Of a DNA stretch of 7,298 bases, positions 1-6,406 are shown one piece after another. The first letter of the stretch is position 1. Each line of letters starts with the position of its first letter. The notes beneath the pieces were generated by a model, which was not told the origin of the DNA, ran no database searches, and saw only the letters and a program-made list of their open reading frames with translations. The position numbers were made by a program, and so were the translations under genes. Location: contig JAAYUR010000122.1 of the NCBI GenBank assembly GCA_012517645.1, positions 1-7,298 of the forward strand, in the 5' to 3' direction. This DNA comes from Treponema sp. Its GTDB lineage: Bacteria; Spirochaetota; Spirochaetia; Treponematales; UBA12059.

Positions 1-58
1 ACCGGAAGGCCGCCCCGGGATCCCCGACGTTCCCGCCGAATCCCAGGAAGACCTCCAC
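1..58 (-). CDS. folK: HPPK (6-hydroxymethyl-7,8-dihydropterin pyrophosphokinase), N-terminal fragment, runs off the left edge
   Basis: Only the first 19 codons are present. They read VEVFLGFGGNVGDPGAAFR, with the first Val being a GTG start. This matches the beginning of HPPK proteins, whose first strand and loop read roughly VFLGLGSNLGD; here the usual Ser of GSN is Gly. HPPK transfers pyrophosphate from ATP to hydroxymethyldihydropterin in cytoplasmic folate synthesis. GTG at 56-58 is chosen because it is the only ATG, GTG or TTG codon in frame after the in-frame stop at 95-97. A weak GGCGGG lies just upstream. The gene starts 20 bases after the recA stop on the same strand, so it is probably co-transcribed with recA. 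The family call rests on one short motif, so it is likely but not certain. Confidence 0.68.
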   Translation of the reverse strand, partial: MEVFLGFGGNVGDPGAAFR

Positions 59-78
59 GCCCGCCGATTCGATACGAT

Positions 79-1329
79 TCAGAAGAGCCCCTCGTCATCC
101 GCCGGATCCTTGGCCGAAGCGCCCGCGGAGGGTTTTGCCGCCGCGGGTTTGGCGGCGGGCGGGCGGCCCACGGGCCGGGGAAGGGGCGGCGGGGCTTCCG
201 CCGCGGCCTCGCCCCGGGGCCGTGCCCCCGCTTCCGGGCGGGTAGGGGCGGATTTTCCGGCTCCCGGCTTCGCGTCCCCGGCGGGTACCGCATCCTCCTT
301 CCGTGCAAAAATGAGCTGGCGGAGTTTTCTCTCGAGGTCGTCCGCAAGGTCCGGGTTCTGTTCCAGGAAAATTTTCACGTTGTCCCGGCCCTGGCCGATC
401 TTCTCCTCGCCCCAGGTGTACCAGGCGCCCTTCTTGTCCACTACGTTGTACTTGACCGCCGCGTCGATGAGGCTGCCCAGCCGGGACACTCCCTTGCCGA
501 ACATGATCTCCAGCTCCACCTTCCGGAAGGGCGGGGCAACCTTGTTTTTCACGACCTTCACCCGGACCTTGTTCCCGATGGCATCCTCGTCGGCGCCCTT
601 GTCGATGGTCTCGATCTTCCGAACCTCCAGCCGTATGGAAGCGTAGAACTTGAGGGCATTCCCGCCGGTGGTGGTTTCGGGATTGCCGAACATCACGCCG
701 ATCTTCATGCGGATCTGGTTGATGAAAACCAGGATCGTCCTGGATTTTCCGATGGTGGCCGTCAGCTTCCGCAGGGCCTGGCTCATCAGGCGCGCCTGCA
801 AACCCACGTGGGCGTCCCCCATATCCCCCTCGATCTCCGCCTGGGGAGTCAGGGCGGCCACGGAATCCACCACGATGACGTCCACGGCCCCGGAGCGGAC
901 CAGGGATTCCGCGATCTCAAGGGCCTGCTCGCCGTTGTCCGGCTGGGAAACCCAGAGCTCGTCGATGTTGACTCCCAGGTTCCGGGCATAGATGGGATCC
1001 AGGGCGTGCTCCGCGTCGATGAAGGCCGCGATGCCGCCCAGCTTCTGGGCTTCCGCGATGACGTGGAGCGCAAGGGTGGTCTTGCCCGAGGATTCGGGTC
1101 CGTATATTTCCACGATCCGTCCCCGCGGGTATCCGCCCACTCCCAGGGCCTCGTCCAGCAGGATCGAACCCGAGGGGATGACCTCCACACCCTGGGCGCT
1201 GGAGTGGGTGCCCAGCTTCATCAGGGATCCTTGGCCGAACTGTTTCTCTATCTGCAGGCGAGCCGCTTCCAGGGCCTTGAGCCGTTCGCCCGCGTCGCCC
1301 GGGGCTCCTTCCGCGTCGTTGCGTGCCAT
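79..1329 (-). CDS. recA: Recombinase RecA with an extended C-terminal tail
   Basis: RecA forms ATP-dependent filaments on single-stranded DNA, carries out strand exchange in recombinational repair and, where LexA is present, stimulates its self-cleavage. The 416-residue product has the complete core: Walker A GPESSGKTT (77-85), catalytic Glu in IDAEHALDP (E107), Walker B VIVVDS (151-156), loop L1 around EGDMGDAHVG (167-176), the ATP-sensing Gln in VFINQIRMK (Q205) and loop L2 NPETTTGGNALKF (216-228). The C-terminal domain continues through IGQGRDNVKIFLEQNP (311-326). Numbering is offset by 11 from E. coli RecA. Family members are usually about 340-360 residues; the surplus is a tail from about residue 346 that is rich in Pro, Ala, Lys and Arg, with a VGRPPAAKPAAAKP stretch and an acidic tip (DPADDEGLF). 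The ATG start has a strong ribosome binding site 5 bases upstream. No intein or frameshift is seen. The core resembles spirochaete RecA from memory. Confidence 0.98.
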   Translation of the reverse strand: MARNDAEGAPGDAGERLKALEAARLQIEKQFGQGSLMKLGTHSSAQGVEVIPSGSILLDEALGVGGYPRGRIVEIYGPESSGKTTLALHVIAEAQKLGGIAAFIDAEHALDPIYARNLGVNIDELWVSQPDNGEQALEIAESLVRSGAVDVIVVDSVAALTPQAEIEGDMGDAHVGLQARLMSQALRKLTATIGKSRTILVFINQIRMKIGVMFGNPETTTGGNALKFYASIRLEVRKIETIDKGADEDAIGNKVRVKVVKNKVAPPFRKVELEIMFGKGVSRLGSLIDAAVKYNVVDKKGAWYTWGEEKIGQGRDNVKIFLEQNPDLADDLERKLRQLIFARKEDAVPAGDAKPGAGKSAPTRPEAGARPRGEAAAEAPPPLPRPVGRPPAAKPAAAKPSAGASAKDPADDEGLF

Positions 1330-1332
1330 GTT

Positions 1333-1340
1333 ATCCTCCT
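1333..1340 (-). promoter_or_regulatory. Ribosome binding site of recA
   Basis: On the minus strand AGGAGGAT lies with its GGAGG core 5 bases before the recA ATG (1327-1329). It is close to the ideal Shine-Dalgarno sequence and fixes the recA start. Confidence 0.85.
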
Positions 1341-1367
1341 ACTACCGCAAACCGCTCGGAACCACCC

Positions 1368-1383
1368 CGGACGCTTGCGTCCG
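1368..1383. repeat. Perfect 16-base dyad in the recA/gamma-glutamyltransferase divergent spacer
   Basis: CGGACGCTTGCGTCCG has two perfect 7-base arms around a TT centre. It lies between the candidate recA -10 element and the recA start, so it would be in the recA mRNA leader as a very tight stem, or act as a 16-bp operator on DNA. It is about 90 bases upstream of the divergent plus-strand gene. It does not match the E. coli-type (CTG-N10-CAG) or Bacillus-type (CGAAC-N4-GTTCG) LexA boxes. The dyad is directly visible; its function is unknown. Confidence 0.5.
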
Positions 1384-1400
1384 CCGGCCGTTTTCCGGCG
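1382..1400. repeat. Second inverted repeat (6-base arms) overlapping the first dyad
   Basis: CGCCGG (1382-1387) and CCGGCG (1395-1400) flank a 7-base CCGTTTT loop on the plus strand; in recA mRNA the loop would read AAAACGG. It overlaps the neighbouring 16-base dyad by two bases, so the two stems could not both form completely in one transcript. In such GC-rich DNA a 6-base repeat may arise by chance. Confidence 0.35.
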
Positions 1401-1415
1401 CGTTCGATCCGCTCA

Positions 1416-1444
1416 ACTATACACGGGATTCGCGGACTAGGAAA
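1416..1444 (-). promoter_or_regulatory. Candidate sigma-70-type promoter for recA
   Basis: On the minus strand a good -10 hexamer TATAGT (1421 down to 1416) lies 17 bases after a poor -35 candidate TTTCCT (1444 down to 1439). Transcription would begin near 1409 and give a leader of about 80 bases containing both dyads. It is the only AT-rich hexamer of promoter type in the spacer. The same bases on the plus strand read ACTATACA, and no matching -35 for the divergent gene was found. The -10 is reasonable and the -35 is weak. Confidence 0.4.
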
Positions 1445-1460
1445 GCGGATCCACCCTTCA

Positions 1461-1467
1461 AAAGGAG
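1461..1467 (+). promoter_or_regulatory. Ribosome binding site of the gamma-glutamyltransferase-like gene
   Basis: AAAGGAG lies 5 bases before the ATG at 1473. It decides the start: the frame is open further upstream to a GTG at 1323 inside the start of recA, but that extension has no ribosome binding site and no family-like sequence. Confidence 0.8.
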
Positions 1468-1472
1468 CCGGA

Positions 1473-3092
1473 ATGAACTTCGACCCGAGCCGCCGCCCCT
1501 ACCCCTCCATTCGATACCCGGTCTACGCGAACCGCGGGATGGTCGCCGCCTCCTCTCCACAGGCTTCCGCCGCGGGGCTTCACGCTCTACGAGCCGGGGG
1601 GTCCGCGGTGGACGCCGCGGTGGCAGCGGCCGCGACCCTGACCGTCACGGAGCCTACGGCCAACGGGCTGGGCGGGGACGCCTTCGCCCTGGTCTGGATC
1701 GAGAAGGAAGGCCGCCTCTACGGCTTGAACGCCAGCGGACGGGCTCCGGCATCGAGTTCCATCGAGGCGGTCCTCTCCCGGAACCCCCCGGGTGGCCGCA
1801 TTCCCGCCCTGGGGTGGCTGCCCGTCCTTGTCCCGGGGATTCCCAAAGCCTGGTCCGCCCTGGTCCGCCGCTTCGGCCGCCTGTCCCTTAAGGAAGTCCT
1901 GGAGCCCGCGGTGGAGTACGCGGAAGGCGGATACCCCGCGGGCCCGGTTCTCGCGGAAGCCTGGAAGCGTGCCTTCGATCGATATAATCGGGAATGCCGG
2001 GGACCCGAATTCGCGGAATGGTTCCGGGTCTTCGCTCCCGACGGGCGCCCCCCGACTCCCGGCCGCATCGTACGCCTCCCGGACCACGCCCGCACCCTGG
2101 GCTCCCTGGGAGAATCGGACTGCGAATCCTTCTACCGGGGCGAGTTGGCCGACCGCATGGCCCGCGATTCGGAGGAATTCGGCGGATTTTTGCGGAAGCG
2201 GGATCTGGAGAACTACGAGCTGGAGTGGGTCGAACCGGTTTCCATCCTGTACCGCGGCTACGAGATCTGCGAGATACCCCCGAACGGCCAGGGGATCGTG
2301 GCGTTGATGGCCTTGAACATCCTCAGGAATTTTCCCGCGTCCCCGGAACCTGCGCCGGAGGATTACCACCGTTCCTGGGAGGCGATGAAGATCGCTTTCG
2401 CGGACGGAACGGCCCATGTCACGGATCCCCGGTACATGACCGTCGGTGTCCGGGATCTCCTTTCCCCGGAATACGGTGCCCGGCGGGCCGCGGAAATCGG
2501 AGACACCGCAGAGCTGCGCCGCCCTTCGACTCCGGGACGATCCGGGACGGTCTATCTCTGCGCCGTCGACGGACAAGGCAACATGGTCTCCTACATCCAG
2601 AGCAATTATATGGGTTTCGGGTCCGGAATCGTGGTCCGGGGTACCGGAATCGCCCTCCAGAACCGGGGGTACGACTTTTCCTTGGATCCCGGCCACGTCA
2701 ACCGCCTGGAACCCGGCAAACGGACCTACCACACGATCATTCCCGGCTTTATCCTCTCCGAAGGGCGGGCCGTGGGTCCCTTCGGGGTCATGGGGGGATA
2801 CATGCAACCCCAGGGGCATGTCCAGGTCATTCGGAACCTTGTGGACTACGGTCTCGACCCCCAGCAGGCCCTGGATGCGCCCCGGTGGCAGTGGGCGGAG
2901 GGGCTCCGGTTCCTGGTGGAGAAGGATTTCCCCGAGTCCGCCATCCGGGATCTGTCCCGGCGGGGCCACGAAGTGTTCCTATCCCGGGACACGGCGTCCT
3001 TCGGCCGGGGACAGATCATCCTGCGGCTTCCGGGCGGGACCCTGGTGGGTGGAACGGAAGGCCGGACGGACAGCAACATCGCCTGCTGGTGA
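1473..3092 (+). CDS. Gamma-glutamyltransferase-superfamily proenzyme (YwrD-like glutathione hydrolase family)
   Basis: This 539-residue protein belongs to the Ntn-hydrolase gamma-glutamyltransferase family, which cleaves itself before a Thr to make a large and a small subunit and then hydrolyses or transfers gamma-glutamyl groups. The N-terminal MVAASSPQASAAGLHALRAG (23-42) and NGLGGDAF (64-71) are typical. The predicted nucleophile is T359 in SGTVYLCAVD, giving subunits of about 358 and 181 residues. QSNYMGFGSG (376-385) and oxyanion-type glycines G441-G442 in VMGGYMQPQGH follow. Where E. coli GGT has the Ser pair of KRPLSSM, this protein has KRTYHTIIP (H420, T421), a form I associate with the YwrD-like branch, so the natural substrate may not be glutathione. 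There is no signal peptide, which suggests a cytoplasmic enzyme, unlike periplasmic E. coli GGT. It is transcribed alone, divergently from recA and convergently with the lol operon. Family is certain; substrate is unknown. Confidence 0.93.
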   Translation: MNFDPSRRPYPSIRYPVYANRGMVAASSPQASAAGLHALRAGGSAVDAAVAAAATLTVTEPTANGLGGDAFALVWIEKEGRLYGLNASGRAPASSSIEAVLSRNPPGGRIPALGWLPVLVPGIPKAWSALVRRFGRLSLKEVLEPAVEYAEGGYPAGPVLAEAWKRAFDRYNRECRGPEFAEWFRVFAPDGRPPTPGRIVRLPDHARTLGSLGESDCESFYRGELADRMARDSEEFGGFLRKRDLENYELEWVEPVSILYRGYEICEIPPNGQGIVALMALNILRNFPASPEPAPEDYHRSWEAMKIAFADGTAHVTDPRYMTVGVRDLLSPEYGARRAAEIGDTAELRRPSTPGRSGTVYLCAVDGQGNMVSYIQSNYMGFGSGIVVRGTGIALQNRGYDFSLDPGHVNRLEPGKRTYHTIIPGFILSEGRAVGPFGVMGGYMQPQGHVQVIRNLVDYGLDPQQALDAPRWQWAEGLRFLVEKDFPESAIRDLSRRGHEVFLSRDTASFGRGQIILRLPGGTLVGGTEGRTDSNIACW

Positions 3093-3100
3093 TTCCCCGG

Positions 3101-4429
3101 CTACCGCCTGCGGATGATTTCCAACGGAGATAGGCTCGCGGCCTTTCGGGCGGGCAGCAGGGATGCCAGGTAGGAAAGGAAGAGAGCCGCGGCAAGGATG
3201 CCTCCCAAGGCCCGGTAATCCAGGATGACGGGAATGTTCTCCAGGTAGTAGTCGGGGTTCAGAATTCGGATGGCCGGCAGGGCCGCGGTCCGGGCCGCTT
3301 CGTCCAGGAAGGGTCCTGCGAGCAGGCGAAGAAGCTCGGCCCCCGCCCCAAGGACGCGTTCCAGCCCGGCAATCAGTTCGTTGATATGCACCGCCGCAAG
3401 GATGCCCAGGGCCGTGCCCAGGACGGAACCCGCGAAGCCGAGGATCATTCCCCCGGCCACGAAAACCGTTCCGATATCCGCAGACGTGGCGCACAGGCCC
3501 TTCAGTATCGCGATCTCCTGGGAGCGTTCGGTAACCAGGGTGATCAGGGCGCTGGATATGTTCGCCGCGGCCACGGCCACCGTCAGACCCATGATCAGAA
3601 GCAGCAGGTACCGGGTGGTCCGGAAGGACTCGTAGAGATTCCTCTCCGTCTCCGGCCAGGGAACCACGCCCCAGCCTTCCGGAAGCAGGGCGCGGATCGA
3701 TTCGAGGGTTCCGTCCAGGGGTTTGAAGGGATCGTCGACCTTGACTCCGAGGATCCTTCGGGAGGTTTCCGAGGTGAGGTAGCGTCCCGAGGTCTCCCGG
3801 GGCACCAGGAACCATCGGGAATCCAGGTCTCGGTACCCGGAGGAGACGATCCCGCGCACCCGGAAGACGCTGACCCGGGGGACGAGGGTATCGCCTCGGA
3901 GGTTTCGGAGGCTGATCATGTTGACGGTGCTCCCGGGTTCAGCTCCCAGGTTCCGGGCCAGCTCGCTTCCCAGGAGGACATCGTTCGGCCCGGCGAAGCT
4001 TGCCTCGCCGGACAAGACGTTCAAGTAGGAGCGGGTGCCCGGATCCTCGAGAAACCCGGGATCCACAGCCCGGACCAGCGCCCCTCCCCGCTTCCCCCGG
4101 GCGAAGGCGACCCCCACCGCTTGTGACTCCGCCCATGCGCCCCGCACCCCGGGCGCCCCGGCCAGGGAAGCCAGGGCCTCCCGGATACCGGCCTCTCCCT
4201 GCCCCCGATACGGCACGCACTGTATATGATAGGAGGAGAGCTCGATATACCGGGCCGTGATACCCTGGATCATCCCGTCCGCCACGACCAAGGTCACGAC
4301 CAGGGGCACCATGCTGACCGCCACGGACAGCACGGCCCCCCGAAGAGTTCGACGGGCTAAGTCCCGGTTGTCCCTGGGGCGGCCGAGTATGTTCCGGAGC
4401 GCCAAAAAAAGGATGGGGCCGGTCTTCAC
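3101..4429 (-). CDS. LolC/LolE-family lipoprotein-releasing ABC permease (second permease of the operon)
   Basis: This 442-residue inner-membrane protein has the MacB/FtsX-type permease layout: one membrane segment near the N-terminus (about 32-55), a large periplasmic domain (about 56-272), then three segments (about 273-297, 320-346, 405-425). The cytoplasmic loop ERSQEIAILKGL (301-312) is the coupling helix that docks on the ATPase. NPDYYLENIPV before the last segment and the C-terminal ARKAASLSPLEIIRRR are typical of LolC/LolE. With LolD and a second permease it should extract mature lipoproteins from the inner membrane for delivery to the outer membrane. The start is GTG and overlaps the lolD stop by 4 bases (GTGA). 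The only Shine-Dalgarno-like sequence, GGGGAG, lies 11 bases upstream, so coupled translation is likely. Whether it is the functional LolC or LolE cannot be decided by reading. Its stop faces the plus-strand gene across 8 bases. Confidence 0.92.
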   Translation of the reverse strand: MKTGPILFLALRNILGRPRDNRDLARRTLRGAVLSVAVSMVPLVVTLVVADGMIQGITARYIELSSYHIQCVPYRGQGEAGIREALASLAGAPGVRGAWAESQAVGVAFARGKRGGALVRAVDPGFLEDPGTRSYLNVLSGEASFAGPNDVLLGSELARNLGAEPGSTVNMISLRNLRGDTLVPRVSVFRVRGIVSSGYRDLDSRWFLVPRETSGRYLTSETSRRILGVKVDDPFKPLDGTLESIRALLPEGWGVVPWPETERNLYESFRTTRYLLLLIMGLTVAVAAANISSALITLVTERSQEIAILKGLCATSADIGTVFVAGGMILGFAGSVLGTALGILAAVHINELIAGLERVLGAGAELLRLLAGPFLDEAARTAALPAIRILNPDYYLENIPVILDYRALGGILAAALFLSYLASLLPARKAASLSPLEIIRRR

Positions 4430-5106
4430 GAGGCTTCGATCTCCCCTTCGGACAGCCGGAATCGTTGGTCGGTCCTCGAGGCGAACCGGGAATCGTGGGT
4501 CACGACGACCAGGGTTGTACCGTAGGCGGGTGCGAGGCCCAGAAGCAGTTCTTCCACGGACCGGGCGTTCGCCTCGTCCAGGTTGCCCGTAGGCTCGTCG
4601 GCCAGGATCACCGCGGGGCGGTTGATCAGGGCCCGGGCTATGGCTGCCCTTTGCCGTTCGCCGCCGGATAGCTTGCCGGGGTACTGGTCCTTTCGGTCCC
4701 CGATTCCCAAATCGGTCAACAAGCCCGCGGCCCTGTCGAAGGCTTCGGATTTCGAGACGCCCCGCATGTAGGCGGGCAGGGCGACGTTCTCCAAGGCCGT
4801 AAAGTCCTTGAGCAGGTAATGGAACTGGAAGACGAATCCCACGAAGGAGGATCGATATTCCGAGAGCCCGGCTTCCCCGAGATCGTGAAGCGTCCAGGGC
4901 CCCACGCGCACCTGGCCGCCCCCCGGAGAATCCAGGCCTCCCAGGATGGACAGAAGGGTCGTCTTGCCGCAGCCGCTGGGCCCGGTTATGGAGGCCGTCG
5001 AACCGGCTTGAACGACGAGGTTGACGGAGCGAAGGATCCGTAGCTCCTCCGCGTCGGTCTTGAAGGTCTTGCTCAAGCCCTCGCAGACTATGATCGGCTC
5101 ACTCAT
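4426..5106 (-). CDS. lolD: Lipoprotein-releasing ABC transporter ATPase LolD
   Basis: This 226-residue cytoplasmic ATPase powers the LolCDE-type complex. All nucleotide-binding motifs are present: Walker A GPSGCGKT (42-49), Q-loop FVFQFHYLLKDFTALENV with Q94, signature LSGGE (146-150) followed by RQRAAIARAL, Walker B VILADE (166-171), D-loop NLD (175-177) and switch His in VVTHD (H204). The FQFHYLL-FTALENV-LP stretch is typical of LolD and the related MacB/FtsE group. The length fits LolD (about 230 residues) and there is no fused permease. The gene lies between two LolC/E-type permeases, overlapping the upstream one by 8 bases and the downstream one by 4 bases, which argues for LolD over MacB or FtsE. 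Its ATG has a GGAGGT ribosome binding site 8 bases upstream. Confidence 0.94.
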   Translation of the reverse strand: MSEPIIVCEGLSKTFKTDAEELRILRSVNLVVQAGSTASITGPSGCGKTTLLSILGGLDSPGGGQVRVGPWTLHDLGEAGLSEYRSSFVGFVFQFHYLLKDFTALENVALPAYMRGVSKSEAFDRAAGLLTDLGIGDRKDQYPGKLSGGERQRAAIARALINRPAVILADEPTGNLDEANARSVEELLLGLAPAYGTTLVVVTHDSRFASRTDQRFRLSEGEIEAS

Positions 5107-6406
5107 TCCGTAGGACCTCCGCGGGGCGAAAGGCTAGAACCCGCCGGGAGGCGGCCCACGCGGCCGCGGCGGCGCTGGCGGCGCCCGCTCCGTACATGAA
5201 GAGGATCTCCCAGAAAACCACCCGGACGGGTACCCGGACAAGATAGAAATACGCCGGGGAGAACACCTGGAAATCCCCGGTTTTCCCGGACCGGAAAAGG
5301 GTGTTCCCCAGGGACAGCGCCGCGTTTACCAACGCCTCGATCCCCGAGAAGACTTCGTTCACGTTCACCGCGATCGTCAGTCCGATCGCCAGTCCGCAGG
5401 TCGCGCCCAGGAAGCCCGTGACGAGCCCGTCGAGGATGAAGACCGATCGGACCGCCCGTGCGGAACCTCCGAGGGCCTTGAGAACGGCAATGTCCTCCAT
5501 CTTCTCGAAGACCGTCCGTCGCAGGGAATGGAAAATGTTCACCGCCACGACCAGGAAGATAAGTCCGACCAGAAGCATCATGGCGGTTTTTTCCATGCGC
5601 AGGGCGCCGAAGAAGGACCGGTTGTAGGCCCTCCAGGTCACGATCCGGTCGGCGGGAACTCCGTACCGCGCGGAAAGGCGGGCGGCGAATCCTTCATCCG
5701 CGAACCGGTCCTTTAGCTTGACGCCCAGGACGAGGTTCACGGGACCGCCGAACGCCCGGGCCGTCTCGAAGGACACGAACCCCAAGCCGTAATCGAAGGC
5801 GTAGTACCCGCTTCTAAAGACCTCGGTCACCCGAACCCGGAGGGTGGACGCGGCCACACCCTCGGCCTCGGAAGCCCGCACGGTCAATAAGTTCACCTCA
5901 TCCCCCGGCAGGACATCGAGCTGCCGCGCGAGCTCCGCGCCTAGAAAAATCCCCCCCGGAGCGGATCCCGGAAACGCGCCCTCCCCTAGGCCCAGGCGTT
6001 CAACCAAGGCGGGATCCAGGCTTCCGGCGTCCTCGGGAAGGGCTTTCACCCGAAGGGGATGCGCCCTCCCGGAGGGCCCGAAGGCCACGGTCTCATAATC
6101 CGCGAAGGGAAGGGCCGCGGTTACCATGGGATCCGAACGGAGCCGCCCCACCAGGGTCCGCGTCTCCGGATCCTCCGGGTCCTCCGAAACCGGGCTTATC
6201 CGGACGTGATGGCTATCCACCTGGAGGATGGAATCGATGAAGCCCGACTGGAACCCGTTCATCACCCCTAGGACCACGACAAGAGCGCCGGTTCCCACGG
6301 CTATGCCGAGGGCCGCCAGCAGGAAGGAGGCCGCCCCACCCTTTACCCTTCGAGCTTGAAGATAGCGAAGGGCCACGAAGGAAACCCAGGGGAGCGTCTT
6401 TTTCAC
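5099..6406 (-). CDS. LolC/LolE-family lipoprotein-releasing ABC permease (first permease of the operon)
   Basis: This 435-residue inner-membrane permease has a membrane segment at about 24-50, a periplasmic domain at about 51-273, and three more segments at about 274-294, 321-347 and 397-419. The coupling helix is FEKMEDIAVLKALGGS (300-315). FSPAYFYLVRVPV (382-394) before the last segment and FRPAEVLRNE at the C-terminus are LolC/LolE hallmarks. It pairs with the second permease as a heterodimer around LolD to release lipoproteins from the inner membrane. The two permeases share topology but are clearly diverged over the periplasmic domain, as expected for a LolC/LolE pair rather than a recent duplication. 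The start is GTG, overlapping the stop of the upstream secreted-protein gene by 4 bases (GTGA), with GGAGG 4 bases upstream. LolC versus LolE cannot be assigned by reading. Confidence 0.92.
   Translation of the reverse strand: MKKTLPWVSFVALRYLQARRVKGGAASFLLAALGIAVGTGALVVVLGVMNGFQSGFIDSILQVDSHHVRISPVSEDPEDPETRTLVGRLRSDPMVTAALPFADYETVAFGPSGRAHPLRVKALPEDAGSLDPALVERLGLGEGAFPGSAPGGIFLGAELARQLDVLPGDEVNLLTVRASEAEGVAASTLRVRVTEVFRSGYYAFDYGLGFVSFETARAFGGPVNLVLGVKLKDRFADEGFAARLSARYGVPADRIVTWRAYNRSFFGALRMEKTAMMLLVGLIFLVVAVNIFHSLRRTVFEKMEDIAVLKALGGSARAVRSVFILDGLVTGFLGATCGLAIGLTIAVNVNEVFSGIEALVNAALSLGNTLFRSGKTGDFQVFSPAYFYLVRVPVRVVFWEILFMYGAGAASAAAAAWAASRRVLAFRPAEVLRNE
5115..5120 (-). promoter_or_regulatory. 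Ribosome binding site of lolD
   Basis: GGAGGT on the minus strand lies 8 bases before the lolD ATG (5104-5106), inside the last codons of the upstream permease. It supports this start and indicates lolD can be loaded independently as well as by coupling. Confidence 0.7.

Noticed and set aside
115..200. Simple repeats in GC-rich DNA (gccgcc/ggcggg runs) as a possible DNA repeat element.
   Set aside because: They encode the Ala/Pro/Lys-rich RecA tail in frame and show no regular unit at DNA level.
1323..1472. A 50-codon N-terminal extension of the gamma-glutamyltransferase-like gene from a GTG at 1323.
   Set aside because: It begins inside the recA start region, has no ribosome binding site, and the added residues look non-coding. 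The ATG at 1473 has AAAGGAG at good spacing and gives a family-like N-terminus.
110..1891. Long plus-strand open frames opposite recA (for example 110-646, 808-1440 and 992-1891).
   Set aside because: They lie antisense to an unmistakable recA, have Arg/Pro/Ser-rich composition without domain character, and are expected in high-GC DNA.
1587..2969. A 460-codon minus-strand open frame and other large frames inside the gamma-glutamyltransferase-like gene.
   Set aside because: The plus-strand frame has clear family motifs throughout; the others are Gly/Pro/Arg-rich shadows.
4426..5106. Reading the ATPase as MacB or FtsE.
   Set aside because: It is not fused to a permease as in MacB, and its two flanking permeases have LolC/E ends and periplasmic domains rather than the short FtsX type.
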